Shown: positions 15,018-24,827, numbered from the stretch's first letter. The stretch: 39,436 bases of DNA from Nitratifractor sp. (GCF_015487065.1 NZ_WFQN01000030.1:1-39436); one strand, 5' to 3'. Translations and numbers: made by a program. The notes: generated from the letters alone by a model not told the origin.

Positions 15018-17827
15018 TATTTTCCTCTCCTGCCATGGGAGCGCCGGGGAGGGCGGCCGGTGCCCCGTTTGCCCTTCTGGTAGCAGCTTTCGCAGATGCT
15101 GAAGCGGTAGCTAAAATCTAGCTCCCGCCCGCAGCGGCGGCACCGCTTGACGAAATCCCCCTTCTGTAGGGAGCTTTCGATGAAGCGGTTGAGACGTTCT
15201 CTGGCGGCGCGGGCCTTTTCCGTATCGGGGAAGAGATCCCGGAACTTGAAAGAGAGCCAGAGATAGAGGGAGACCTCTTTGACCCGGTCTTCGGCGTTGA
15301 GAAGCTCTTCGTTGGTCCAGGCGAACTCCGGCAGCTCCCGGGGCGGGATATAAGGGACCGTTTCACCCCGCTCCAGATGCCCCAGATAGCGGTGAAAGAC
15401 CGATTCGATGTAAGGGGAGCCGATGCTCACCGGCGCACAGGCCAGATGATAGCGGGAGCGCAGATCCAGCGTATACTCGTCCACGATGGCCGCCACCTCC
15501 ATCATCGAGTCGATATTGGCCGCCCTGAAAGGCCCCTCGAACTCCATGTTCTGGGCGAAAAACTCCAGAATCTCCAGGAGCTTGTCGGTCTCGAGGATCT
15601 CCCCGATGAGCAGCACATGATCCAGGCTCGCCATCACGGAGAAGGGGAGGCGGATCTCCGGCAGCGGCGCATGGAAGCGCCGGGCGATGGTCTGGAGCGT
15701 TCCCGCATCCAGGGCTCCCACATAACCGTGTTCGTGGATCCCGTAGCGCCCGGCCCGGCCGGCGATCTGCAGGATCTCCGAAGTGGTGAGCTCCCGGCGG
15801 CGCAGACCGTCGAACTTGTTGTCCTTGGCGAAGAGGATCGTCTGAATCGGGAGATTGAGCCCCATGGCGATGGCGTCGGTGGCCACCAGGATCTGGCTCT
15901 CCCCCTCCCGGAAACGGCGCGCTTCTTCCCGACGTACCTCCGGCGAGAGGTTTCCGTAGACCACCGAGACACTGTAGCGGCCGGAGAGCTGTTGCTTGAG
16001 GGAGAGCACCTCCTTGCGGGAGAAGGCCACGATAGCGGTATTGGGGCGGATCTTGCGGGGCGAGACGGGATGGCTCATCAGCTCCAGAGGGTTTTTGCGT
16101 TCGAAATGGATCACCTCCAGTTCCTCCCCCAGATAGTCACAGACCTCCTGCACGGCGGCCACGGCATTGGCGGAACCGGTGAGGATCACCTCCTTGGCCG
16201 GGGCGCCGATGAGGGCGTTGGCCCACGCCCAGCCACGGTCCCGGTCATCAATCATCTGGATCTCGTCGATGACGCAGCACTCCACCTCCACCTCCATATT
16301 GACCATCTCGATGGTGGAGCTGATATGGGTGGACTCTTCGTCAATGATCTCCTCTTCGCCCGTAATCAGCGATGCCGCGATACCGGAGCGGCGAAGATCC
16401 TCGTACCCCTCCAGGGCCAGGAGCCGCAGGGGCGCCAGGTAGTAGCCGGTCTCGGCCTTTTTGAGCCGCTCCATGGCGGCGTAGGTCTTGCCGCTGTTGG
16501 TGGGGCCGGCGTGGAAGGTAATCCGCCGCTTCAGTCGACGCGCCAAGGGGAAGAGGAGCTTGAAGTCCCGGATGGTTTTTGCCAGGAGCTCTTCGCGCAT
16601 CTTCTTCTCTTTGAGGGGGCGCAAGTACTCCCCGAAGTGGTAGAGGATGCGTCGTTTGGTCTTCTCCTTGATCTTGAGTTTACCCGAGGCGATGAGCTGG
16701 GGTTCGAGAAACTGGAGAATATAGCGCTCCATCGTCGCCGCCTCCACCTCCAGCCCTTCGGCCATCTCTTCCATCCGCTCCCGCAGGGTTTGAAGTGCCA
16801 CGTTGAAATGTTCCAGCGTGTGCTCCTTGAGTGCCGCCAGATCTTCCCTGATCGGCAGCGGCTTGCCGTCCCAGATCGCGGCATAGATGAAGTTGCGCTC
16901 GTAGGAGAGGGAGAGACGGTACCCCACCGTGGTATCGAAAAGCTCCAGCTCCTTCTCCCGCTCCAGGATGAAATGGTCACCACTGAGGATCAGAAAGAGC
17001 TTCGGATCGATGGCATGGACGATCCGTTCGACGACGGCGTAGTCGAGGGGAGTATGGCGCAGATCCCCCTCCATGGGAGTCCGACGCAGGTGGTCGATGA
17101 TCTCCTCTTCGCTCAGATAGCGATGCTCGGAAAGTGTCGAGAGGAAGGTGTCGATCTCCTGCTGACGTTCGGCGATCGCCTTCTCTTTGAGAGAGTGCAG
17201 CGCTTTGAGCGCCGCCTCATCCCCCCGGTTCAGCAGCTCCGCCAGGTCGATCGGCTCGCTGCGTACCAGGAGATGCCGGGTGAAACGGTTGCCGAAAAGT
17301 TTGAAGACAAAAGGATGGACGAACTCCAGGCGGTCATCGGAGCCAATCTCCGCCTCCACAGCTTCCTGCAGACGATCCAGGCGTCGGTGGAGTCGCAGGT
17401 AGGCCAGTTTGTTCAGCAGTTTTTCCCGGGTGATTTTGCCGCTGCGCATCGGCAGAAAATGCTCCAGCAAAGCCTCTTCCTCTTCCCGGCTGCGTTCCGT
17501 CCCCTCCAGCAGTGAGAGGATCCGCTCCACCTTGTCCTGCGCGGCGGCGGCAGCAGGACGCTTGCCTCCGCCTCCCTTTTTGCGCTCCATCAGATAGTCC
17601 ACGATGGTTTTGCGCACTCCATAGTCACCGTCGCTCCAGACCCGTCGCAATGCCCGGATCATCTCTCCGCGATCGGAAGAGGGCAGATCCAGCTGCAGCA
17701 GCATTGTCAGTTCCATCAACAGATCATCATCCAATTGCGTCACCGCCTCGTCAAAGGGGAGACCGCCGAAGAGTTCTTTGATTCGATTGTTGAGTTTGAT
17801 GTAGTGTCGTCGTTTCTTTTTGGCCAT
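15017..17827 (-). CDS. Suv3-like superfamily 2 RNA helicase with a C-terminal zinc ribbon
   Basis: A 936-residue helicase. Motif I is GPTNSGKT (441-448), the hallmark of Suv3-type (Ski2-like) helicases. Motif II is VIDEIQMID near 524; then TGSANAV, VAFSRKEV, VVYGNLSPEVRREEARRF, VATDAIAMGLNLP and QIAGRAGRYG. The C-terminus has CRRCGRELDFSYRFSICESC, a four-cysteine zinc ribbon, and ends in a basic RG/RR-rich tail. The N-terminal ~400 residues are specific to the bacterial form and I do not recognise domains in them. Relatives unwind RNA in mitochondrial degradosomes; a role in RNA turnover or ribosome maturation is inferred. It precedes the putative lipoprotein (4-bp TAATG overlap). Upstream lies an AT-rich spacer (17828-18094). 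Confidence 0.88.
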   Translation of the reverse strand: MAKKKRRHYIKLNNRIKELFGGLPFDEAVTQLDDDLLMELTMLLQLDLPSSDRGEMIRALRRVWSDGDYGVRKTIVDYLMERKKGGGGKRPAAAAAQDKVERILSLLEGTERSREEEEALLEHFLPMRSGKITREKLLNKLAYLRLHRRLDRLQEAVEAEIGSDDRLEFVHPFVFKLFGNRFTRHLLVRSEPIDLAELLNRGDEAALKALHSLKEKAIAERQQEIDTFLSTLSEHRYLSEEEIIDHLRRTPMEGDLRHTPLDYAVVERIVHAIDPKLFLILSGDHFILEREKELELFDTTVGYRLSLSYERNFIYAAIWDGKPLPIREDLAALKEHTLEHFNVALQTLRERMEEMAEGLEVEAATMERYILQFLEPQLIASGKLKIKEKTKRRILYHFGEYLRPLKEKKMREELLAKTIRDFKLLFPLARRLKRRITFHAGPTNSGKTYAAMERLKKAETGYYLAPLRLLALEGYEDLRRSGIAASLITGEEEIIDEESTHISSTIEMVNMEVEVECCVIDEIQMIDDRDRGWAWANALIGAPAKEVILTGSANAVAAVQEVCDYLGEELEVIHFERKNPLELMSHPVSPRKIRPNTAIVAFSRKEVLSLKQQLSGRYSVSVVYGNLSPEVRREEARRFREGESQILVATDAIAMGLNLPIQTILFAKDNKFDGLRRRELTTSEILQIAGRAGRYGIHEHGYVGALDAGTLQTIARRFHAPLPEIRLPFSVMASLDHVLLIGEILETDKLLEILEFFAQNMEFEGPFRAANIDSMMEVAAIVDEYTLDLRSRYHLACAPVSIGSPYIESVFHRYLGHLERGETVPYIPPRELPEFAWTNEELLNAEDRVKEVSLYLWLSFKFRDLFPDTEKARAARERLNRFIESSLQKGDFVKRCRRCGRELDFSYRFSICESCYQKGKRGTGRPPRRSHGRRGK

Positions 17828-18094
17828 GGTTGCTCTATTATTTAATATTAATTCAGAAATTCTCTGGAATAAATGTCATTATATCGAATGATTCACCTCC
17901 AAAAACAGGGAAAGAATATATTTTATAATATCTCTTTAAGCTCTCAAGGATTATTTTGAAGTATATTAATAAATATATTTACAATAAATGCCCATAATAT
18001 GGGAATTTATCTTCCATTTGCTAGACTTGTAAGTAATAGATTGTTTTTATGTTAAAATACGCTTAATATCTTTTAATAAAAAGAGGCGCAAGCG

Positions 18095-19690
18095 ATGAGT
18101 TACGGATTACGAATCAGCGGTTTTTTCCTTTTGACATTCTGTTTTTCGTACGGGGTCACCCCTGCGATGCTTCATTCTACCCCGGAGACTCTTTCGGTTC
18201 ATATGACCAAAAAGATGACCATGATTATTGAAGAGCCTGTCAGCAAATCTTCGCCTCTCTCCTTATTGAAGGACCGAGGGGAGGATTTTGATTCGGAAAC
18301 GCTGCCGCCGCAAAATCCTTTTGCCATACATTGTGATGAGAATCAAAGCGTACAGGAGCATGTCAAAACTGTCGAAAAGCCTCAGGCCAAAGAGCTCTAT
18401 CTCACCTTTGATGACGGTCCGCTCAAGGGGACGGGAAATGTCTTGAAAATCCTGAAAGAGGAGGGGGTTCCCGCGACAATGTTTTGCGTCGGTCGGCATG
18501 CCCGGTTGCATCCCGCACTCTTCCGTCAGGAGCTTGCGATGCCCAATCTTCTGATCGCCAACCATACCTTTTCTCATGCCAACGGACACTACAGCCGCTA
18601 TTACAGTGATACCTTCGGCCTCCTGAGCGATGTGGAACATGCCCAAATCATTCTCGGCGGTCGGAAATATCTTCGTCTGGCCGGACGCAATGTCTGGCGT
18701 TTGCCGGAAGTCGCACGGAACGACCGGGCGATTATGGCCCTCCGTGGACCTCGGGAAGTGCCGAAATACGATGCCCTTGCCCGGGAAGGCTACTTCATCT
18801 ACGGATGGGATGTGGAGTGGCACTTCAATCACCGTAACGATCATCCTGTCGAGAGCCCGGAATCCCTCGCGGCCTGCATCGACAGACTCTACCGTCACGG
18901 CCGTCTCGCCCGACAGGGCAAAGTTGTGCTGCTCGCCCATGACTTTATGTTCCGTAGCCGTCAAACGGCAGATGAACTCCGCCGTTTTATCCGTTTGATG
19001 AAAGCAAGAGGTTGGCATTTCAAAACGATCAACCGTTACAGCCGGCTGCGCCCCGAGCCGCTCTATGTCGCCAAATATTACGGGAAGGATAGGAAAACTT
19101 TCGCCGCCGCCTCCAATGAGCAGCCGCTTCGCCCAAAGAGCCGTGTCTTACCCCATGCCGTCTCCGCCGATACCCCTTCAAAGGTGACAGCGGTTTCCGC
19201 CTCGGTCGCCGACCGGAAGGAAAAATTAAATTTCGGCACCCATCCTTCGCAGCGGAGAACGCCCACACAGGATCCCCGCTCCCGGCAAAGCCTCCTGACG
19301 AATGCTATCCGACACTACGATGCTGCCAAAGTGGACCGTTTGCTTCGCCGGGGTGTCTCAATCAACCAGCCGGATCCCTTCGGCCATACCGCACTCAACA
19401 CCGCCGTACGAGCCAACAGTCTGCTCCTGGTCAAGAAACTTCTGGCCAACGGTGCTAGTCTCAATCAAAAAGATGCTTCGGGAAGCAATGCGCTTCAGAC
19501 CGCCCGGCGTTTCAAACGCCGGGCTATCGAAAACTATCTGCTCCATTTCGCCCAAAAACAGACGACTCCGCTTCCATTGAGCCGAAGGAGCCAAGCTCTT
19601 AACACTCCTCCCATTGCCGTCATCCAACCTAAACGGATAAATCCGCTCAAAATGTTGAATCAAGCGGGCGGATCAACTCCCTGGAATTGA
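18095..19690 (+). CDS. Exported polysaccharide deacetylase (NodB domain) with C-terminal ankyrin repeats
   Basis: A 531-residue protein. Residues 1-25 look like a signal peptide or signal anchor. A NodB/CE4 deacetylase domain (~98-310) has TFDDGPLKG with D106 and D107, the metal-binding HxxxH pair H157/H161 (NHTFSHANGH), WRLPEVARND, YGWDVEW and VVLLAHDF near the end. CE4 enzymes remove acetyl groups from cell-wall or surface sugars. A long linker (~330-400) leads to about two to three ankyrin-type repeats (~405-490: RRGVSINQPDPFGHTALNTA and NGASLNQKDASGSNALQTAR). This pairing is unusual; ankyrin repeats would probably hold a periplasmic partner. RBS-like AAGAGGCG lies before the ATG. The closest gene, downstream, is a diguanylate cyclase. 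Confidence 0.85.
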   Translation: MSYGLRISGFFLLTFCFSYGVTPAMLHSTPETLSVHMTKKMTMIIEEPVSKSSPLSLLKDRGEDFDSETLPPQNPFAIHCDENQSVQEHVKTVEKPQAKELYLTFDDGPLKGTGNVLKILKEEGVPATMFCVGRHARLHPALFRQELAMPNLLIANHTFSHANGHYSRYYSDTFGLLSDVEHAQIILGGRKYLRLAGRNVWRLPEVARNDRAIMALRGPREVPKYDALAREGYFIYGWDVEWHFNHRNDHPVESPESLAACIDRLYRHGRLARQGKVVLLAHDFMFRSRQTADELRRFIRLMKARGWHFKTINRYSRLRPEPLYVAKYYGKDRKTFAAASNEQPLRPKSRVLPHAVSADTPSKVTAVSASVADRKEKLNFGTHPSQRRTPTQDPRSRQSLLTNAIRHYDAAKVDRLLRRGVSINQPDPFGHTALNTAVRANSLLLVKKLLANGASLNQKDASGSNALQTARRFKRRAIENYLLHFAQKQTTPLPLSRRSQALNTPPIAVIQPKRINPLKMLNQAGGSTPWN

Positions 19691-19776
19691 ATAAACACAT
19701 GTTACTTATTAGAATTAAATTACTTGCTGTTTCTAAGAATTTGAGCTAGATCAATTCAAATAATCAAAATTTGGCT

Positions 19777-19782
19777 TATACT
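19777..19782 (+). promoter_or_regulatory. Possible -10 box directly before the diguanylate cyclase gene
   Basis: TATACT ends seven bases before the ATG at 19789, which would give a leaderless or nearly leaderless transcript. There is no Shine-Dalgarno before either the TTG (19771) or the ATG (19789). Confidence 0.3.
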
Positions 19783-19788
19783 AAAAAT

Positions 19789-20682
19789 ATGAAAAGAAAA
19801 ACGATACTGGTGATTGATGACGAAGTCGTCAATCTCGACATACTCTCGGAATTATTGGATCGTTTCGACGTCATCGACGTTACCTCCGGCGAAGAAGCCC
19901 TGGAGATCCTGGCCAAAGAGAAGATCGATTTGATCCTGTTGGATATCCTCATGCCGGGAATGGATGGGTACGAAATCTGCCGTATGATCAAAGCCGACAA
20001 AAGTTTACGACATATTCCCATCATTTTCATCACGTCGAAAAACGACGATGAATCCATTGAACATGCTTACGAAATCGGGGCCAGCGACTACATCACCAAA
20101 CCGTTTCGTCATCGGGAACTCCTGGCAAGGGTGGGCAACGCCCTGCGAATCCAGGAACTGCAGGAGGAACTGCGTCTGCTCGCCTCGATCGACCCTATGA
20201 CCCGGCTCTATAATCGCCGCTACTTTACCACAATGGCCGACAAGATCCTCAAACTGGCCCGCCGGGAACACCATCCGCTCTCCCTGGCCATTTTGGATAT
20301 CGACCGCTTCAAACAGATCAACGACACCTACGGCCACCAGACGGGAGATCGGGTCATTACCGCACTTTCGGAGAAGCTGACGGAACGCTACCGGGAGAGT
20401 GATCTACTCTGCCGTTTCGGCGGAGAGGAGTTTGTGATTCTGATGCCCAATACCGAGCAGGATGTGGCGGTGCTTTTGGCGGAACGTACCCGCAAAGAGA
20501 TAGAAAAACTCCAAATCCCCTATGGAGACGGGGCTGTCTCCATGACGGTCAGTATCGGAGTCTCCCAGGTGGACCTGGAGGGAGAAGAGACGCTTGATCC
20601 GGTACTCAAACGGGCTGATGACGCACTCTACGCAGCCAAAAACCAAGGTCGAAATCGGGTTTGTACCCCTCTCGATACCTGA
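19789..20682 (+). CDS. Response regulator with GGDEF domain (diguanylate cyclase)
   Basis: With the ATG at 19789 the protein has 297 residues; a TTG at 19771 would add six. The receiver domain has the acidic pair D10/D11, phospho-acceptor D52 (LLDILMPGMDG) and TSK...TKPF with the conserved lysine. The GGDEF domain (~130-295) has SIDPMTRLYNRRYF, the active-site GGEEF (211-215) and an RESD inhibitory I-site five residues before it. It should make c-di-GMP when phosphorylated and be feedback-inhibited by product. It lies 44 bp before the FIST hybrid kinase on the same strand, so that kinase is the likely phosphoryl source. Confidence 0.93.
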   Translation: MKRKTILVIDDEVVNLDILSELLDRFDVIDVTSGEEALEILAKEKIDLILLDILMPGMDGYEICRMIKADKSLRHIPIIFITSKNDDESIEHAYEIGASDYITKPFRHRELLARVGNALRIQELQEELRLLASIDPMTRLYNRRYFTTMADKILKLARREHHPLSLAILDIDRFKQINDTYGHQTGDRVITALSEKLTERYRESDLLCRFGGEEFVILMPNTEQDVAVLLAERTRKEIEKLQIPYGDGAVSMTVSIGVSQVDLEGEETLDPVLKRADDALYAAKNQGRNRVCTPLDT

Positions 20683-20726
20683 ATCGAATCGTGTGAAAGA
20701 TTCCAAGTGACGGGATATATTGACTG

Positions 20727-23700
20727 ATGAAACATCTTGTAACCTGCTATCGCGACCCTGAAGCGTGGAACAGCCTCTGCTCCCGGGAAGGGATCGTCGA
20801 CTCTCCCTCCCTGTTGATTCAGGCCTTTTGCGGTGATCCCGATCCCCTGAAACTCGATGTCCTGCGAAAAGATTTGGCCCGGTATTTCCCTCAGGCAGTG
20901 ATTCTCGGGACCAGTACCGACGGCGGAATCTGCGGAAGCGAAGTGATCCTGGATCAAAACGTATTGAGCTTTACGCTTTTTGAAAAGACCTCTCTCCGGA
21001 GTCACCTTATCGAAGAGATAGAAGAGTTTGAAACGGCGGGCAGAGCCGTAGCCCAAAGCCTGATCGACAATGAGACCCGGGTGATTATCGCTTTTATCGA
21101 CGGGTTGGAAGGCGACGGAGACGCCTTTGTTCAGGGAATCGCTTCCGTAGATGAAGCCGTGCATGTCGCCGGCGGTTTGTCGGGCGATTCCGCCCGCTTC
21201 GAGGGGACCTATGTTTTCGATAGGAATCGTGTGGTACGCGGAGGCGCCGTCGCCGTGGCGCTCAGCTCTCCGTCATTGACGGTGACGAACCGCTACAGTT
21301 TCAACTGGAACCCTATCGGTCGACGCCTACGGATCACCTCGGCGGAAGGCAATGTGGTTCATACTATCGACGATCGGCCTGCCCGGGAGATCTACGCCTA
21401 TTATCTGGGGGAGGAGGTCGCCCGGAGACTTCCGGAGACGGGAATCGAATTTCCTCTGATTATGGAACGGGAGGGACAGACGATCGCCCGAGCGGTGATC
21501 AATACGCTTCAGGACGGTTCCCTGGTTTTCGCCGGGAAGTTTCGTGAGGGGGATGAAGTGCAGTTCGGCTACGGCAATGCCGAGCTGATCCTGGATGCGG
21601 CTCCTGAACTGGCCCTGGATCTGGCCCGCCAGCCCGTTGAGGCGATCTATATCTACTCCTGTATGGCAAGACGCCGTTTCATGCCCGATACAATCGGCAA
21701 AGAGATCGAACCCTTTGCCATGTTGGCTCCCACGGCCGGTTTTTTTACCTACGGTGAGTTCTACGGTCAGCATCTGCTCAATGAAACCATGACGATTCTT
21801 GCGCTGGGGGAGGGCGGTGATGCTCTTCCGCCGACGAGATCTCTGCCGAAGGAGTTGTCCAGACGGGATCAGCCGTTGCGTTGGACGTTTAGAGCCTTTT
21901 CCCATCTGATCGATGTCTCCACTCGGGAGCTCAATCGACAAAAAGAGGAGTTCCGGACTATTTTTGAACAGAGCAAGGGGGCCATAGCCATTATTGATCC
22001 GGCGGAGGGGCGTTTCCTTCAAGTCAATCCGGCCTATTGCGAGATGACGGGTTATAGCCGCGAAGAGCTTCTCGGACTACACTGTTCCGACTTGACCCGG
22101 GCGGAATATCTCGAAGCTTCCCGGCAGGCCATCTCGAAGGTTTTGGAGCGCGGACATCTGAAAAACTACACCAAAGAGTGCCGACGCAAAGACGGAGAAT
22201 TCATTACCGTCACGCTCTCCATGTCGCTGCTGGAAGATCCCCGGAGAATTCTCATCAACGTGCAGGATGTTACCCAATGGCTTCGCAATCAGCAGGCCCT
22301 CGAAGCGGCCAAACGCAAAGCCGAAGAGGCAACACGGCTCAAGAGTGCCTTCTTGGCCAATATGAGCCATGAGATCCGGACGCCGATGAACGGTATCATG
22401 GGGATGGCTCATCTATTGACCCAATCCGAGCTCAACCCTTCTCAGAAGGAGTATGTCCAGATCATTGAAAACAGCGCCAAGAATCTCCTGGAGATCATCA
22501 ACGATATTTTGGACTTTTCCAAGGTCGAAGCGGGAAAATTGAAACTGGAAGAGGTGGAGTTTGATCTCTTTGAAACGGTCGAAGAGGTTTTGGCGGTTAG
22601 TGAGCCGAGGATCCGGGAAAAGGGCCTGGAGTTGACAGTCCATTACGATTTGGAATTGGGCAAACGCTTTTTGGGTGATCGACTGCGCATCGCCCAGGTT
22701 CTCACCAATCTGCTAAGCAATGCCGTGAAGTTTACCGAACGCGGAGAGATCGCCCTGGATATCGAACGCCGAGGAGCCAACAGGGTCCGTTTTGAAGTGC
22801 ACGATACCGGAATCGGTATGTCTCCGGAGGTGCTTGCCCGGCTTTTTCGGCCCTTTACCCAGGCCGATGTCAGTACGACACGTCGCTACGGAGGGACGGG
22901 ACTGGGACTCTCCATCTCCAAACAGTTGGTGGAGATGATGGGCGGAAAGATCGAAGTGGAGAGTACGCCGGGGGAGGGGAGCACTTTCCGTTTCGAATTG
23001 CCGTTGCAGGAACTCGACCCCCAGGATCGGCACTACAATCTCTTTAGCGGACGACATGTTATGTTGGTAGAGGGAAATGAAGCCTGGCGTGAGATCCTGG
23101 GAGAGATCTTGCGCTCCTTTGATCTGACGGTTGCCTATGCTTACAGCGCTCAAGATGCCTTGGAGAAAGTAGGGCAATGTCGGGAAGACCTTTTCTATGA
23201 TCTGATCCTCATGGATCAAAATCTTCCCGATATCGACGGATTCCTCCTCCTCGAAAAATTTCGCGGTCTTTGCCCCGATGATTCGCTCCTTCCGCCGATC
23301 ATCATGCTCAGCAGTGACCGCCAGGTCCTACTCTCGCCGAAAGTACATGAATCGGGCGCTGAGTATTGCCTCCACAAGCCGGTCAACCCCTCCATCCTCA
23401 ACAATGTGCTCAGCGATCTCTTTTTGGGAACCGATATGATGGGCGAGCAGGCACATCTCGGAGCCCGAGAGAGACGTCTCGGAAAATTCCGACATCTCAA
23501 AGGCCGAATTCTGTTGGTGGAAGATAATCAAACCAATCAGATCATTATCAAAAATCTGCTCAATGCCTATCCGGAGCTACGACTTGAAATCGCACTCCAT
23601 GGCCGGGAGGCGGTCACAATGGTCCATCGCCATCCGGGACGCTACGATTTGATTCTGATGGATATTCAGATGCCGGTGATGGATGGTTACGAAGCGACGC

Positions 23701-24563
23701 GTCGGATCCGCCTGGAAGACCCCAGTGTCCCCATCGTCGCGCTGACGGCCAACGCCCTTCGTGAAAATATAGAAATGACCCGTCGAAGCGGTATGAATGA
23801 TCATCTCAACAAACCGATCGATGTGGAAAAATTCTACGCGGTGATCCATCGCTATCTTGGAACGATGGAAAACGGAGAGACGCTTTCTCCGGGGGGAAGG
23901 GGGCTTCCGGAAGATGAGAGTATTCCTCTGCCTCACTTTCAAAGTATTGACACGGCAAAAGGGCTGCCGCATTTCGGCGGCAACCGACGCCTCTATCGCA
24001 AAATACTCGAACAGTTTCTCAAAAACTATCGAACCGTTGATTGGGAAAACCTTTCAACCGAGGAGATAGAACGCACGGCACATACCCTCAAAGGGCTTAG
24101 CGCCAATATCGGAGCAATGACGTTGAACCGCTACGCTGAAGATTTGGAAAAAGTCCCCGCAGATCACCAGATCAGGAGACGAGTCGATCAAGAGTTGAAA
24201 GCGGTATTGGAAGAGCTTGAACAGGGCTTGCAGTCCGTTGAAAAAAGTGAAAAAGAGACAACGGATAGCGAAAAGTGTGACAGCATCGCCCAAGATGACT
24301 CACCACGGCGCAAACCCAAAATACTTCCCGGACGCAAAAAAGAACTTTTCACACTGCTGAGCCGATACGCGGCCAGGCGACGTTCGCGTCAATGCCGACA
24401 GATTCTTCAGGAGTTTCAAGAGTATCGGCTCAATTCGAGAGATTCGGAATTGATTGATCGACTGGTAAGATTGGTTGAACAACGGGATTATGATGAAATC
24501 GTCAAATTGGTTGAGAGTGCGTTCAAGTCCTCAGCTCAGAGTAATGAGCAGCGTGAGGGATAG
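20727..24563 (+). CDS. FIST-domain hybrid sensor histidine kinase with two receivers and an Hpt domain
   Basis: A 1278-residue, apparently soluble phosphorelay protein. Order of parts: FIST N and FIST C sensory domains (~1-370, with GTSTDGGICGSEVIL and ARRRFMPDTIGKEIEPFA), PAS (~405-525), HisKA with H548 (MSHEIRTPMNGI), HATPase_c (N box near 656; GTGLGLSISKQLV), receiver 1 (D830), receiver 2 (D979, LILMDIQMPVMDGYEA) and Hpt with H1119 (AHTLKGLSANIG). Receiver 1 has LVEGNE where an acidic pair is expected, so one metal-binding acid is a Gly. FIST domains are thought to bind small ligands such as amino acids. The last ~90 residues form a charged helical tail that I do not recognise. It is probably cotranscribed with the upstream response-regulator cyclase, its likely partner. 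No membrane segment is visible. Confidence 0.93.
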   Translation: MKHLVTCYRDPEAWNSLCSREGIVDSPSLLIQAFCGDPDPLKLDVLRKDLARYFPQAVILGTSTDGGICGSEVILDQNVLSFTLFEKTSLRSHLIEEIEEFETAGRAVAQSLIDNETRVIIAFIDGLEGDGDAFVQGIASVDEAVHVAGGLSGDSARFEGTYVFDRNRVVRGGAVAVALSSPSLTVTNRYSFNWNPIGRRLRITSAEGNVVHTIDDRPAREIYAYYLGEEVARRLPETGIEFPLIMEREGQTIARAVINTLQDGSLVFAGKFREGDEVQFGYGNAELILDAAPELALDLARQPVEAIYIYSCMARRRFMPDTIGKEIEPFAMLAPTAGFFTYGEFYGQHLLNETMTILALGEGGDALPPTRSLPKELSRRDQPLRWTFRAFSHLIDVSTRELNRQKEEFRTIFEQSKGAIAIIDPAEGRFLQVNPAYCEMTGYSREELLGLHCSDLTRAEYLEASRQAISKVLERGHLKNYTKECRRKDGEFITVTLSMSLLEDPRRILINVQDVTQWLRNQQALEAAKRKAEEATRLKSAFLANMSHEIRTPMNGIMGMAHLLTQSELNPSQKEYVQIIENSAKNLLEIINDILDFSKVEAGKLKLEEVEFDLFETVEEVLAVSEPRIREKGLELTVHYDLELGKRFLGDRLRIAQVLTNLLSNAVKFTERGEIALDIERRGANRVRFEVHDTGIGMSPEVLARLFRPFTQADVSTTRRYGGTGLGLSISKQLVEMMGGKIEVESTPGEGSTFRFELPLQELDPQDRHYNLFSGRHVMLVEGNEAWREILGEILRSFDLTVAYAYSAQDALEKVGQCREDLFYDLILMDQNLPDIDGFLLLEKFRGLCPDDSLLPPIIMLSSDRQVLLSPKVHESGAEYCLHKPVNPSILNNVLSDLFLGTDMMGEQAHLGARERRLGKFRHLKGRILLVEDNQTNQIIIKNLLNAYPELRLEIALHGREAVTMVHRHPGRYDLILMDIQMPVMDGYEATRRIRLEDPSVPIVALTANALRENIEMTRRSGMNDHLNKPIDVEKFYAVIHRYLGTMENGETLSPGGRGLPEDESIPLPHFQSIDTAKGLPHFGGNRRLYRKILEQFLKNYRTVDWENLSTEEIERTAHTLKGLSANIGAMTLNRYAEDLEKVPADHQIRRRVDQELKAVLEELEQGLQSVEKSEKETTDSEKCDSIAQDDSPRRKPKILPGRKKELFTLLSRYAARRRSRQCRQILQEFQEYRLNSRDSELIDRLVRLVEQRDYDEIVKLVESAFKSSAQSNEQREG

Positions 24564-24827
24564 TCGCTGACTCCTTCATTAAGGATCTTGAAGATAACGA
24601 CTTGATCAACTGATCGGTAGGAGTCGGTGCACGAAGAGAGTGGATATTATGTCTGGTTAACATAATATATATTCTATCTAATAAACAACATAGCAGAATT
24701 GACGCTTCGACGGTATTCAATAACAAAGGTTTGAGCTAGCGACTTGGTGCGGTGATGATTTTGGAAACCCGAGGCTAAGTTCATACACAGACATTCATGA
24801 GTTTGAGGGAATCTCCTCACAGCGGAT

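Noticed and set aside
15377-17515. A 712-codon plus-strand frame opposite the helicase gene
   Set aside because: It is an antisense shadow caused by GC-rich codon use in the Suv3-like helicase.
24523-24726. A 67-codon minus-strand frame at the end of the FIST kinase
   Set aside because: It has a weak TTG start, overlaps the kinase C-terminus and shows no family resemblance.
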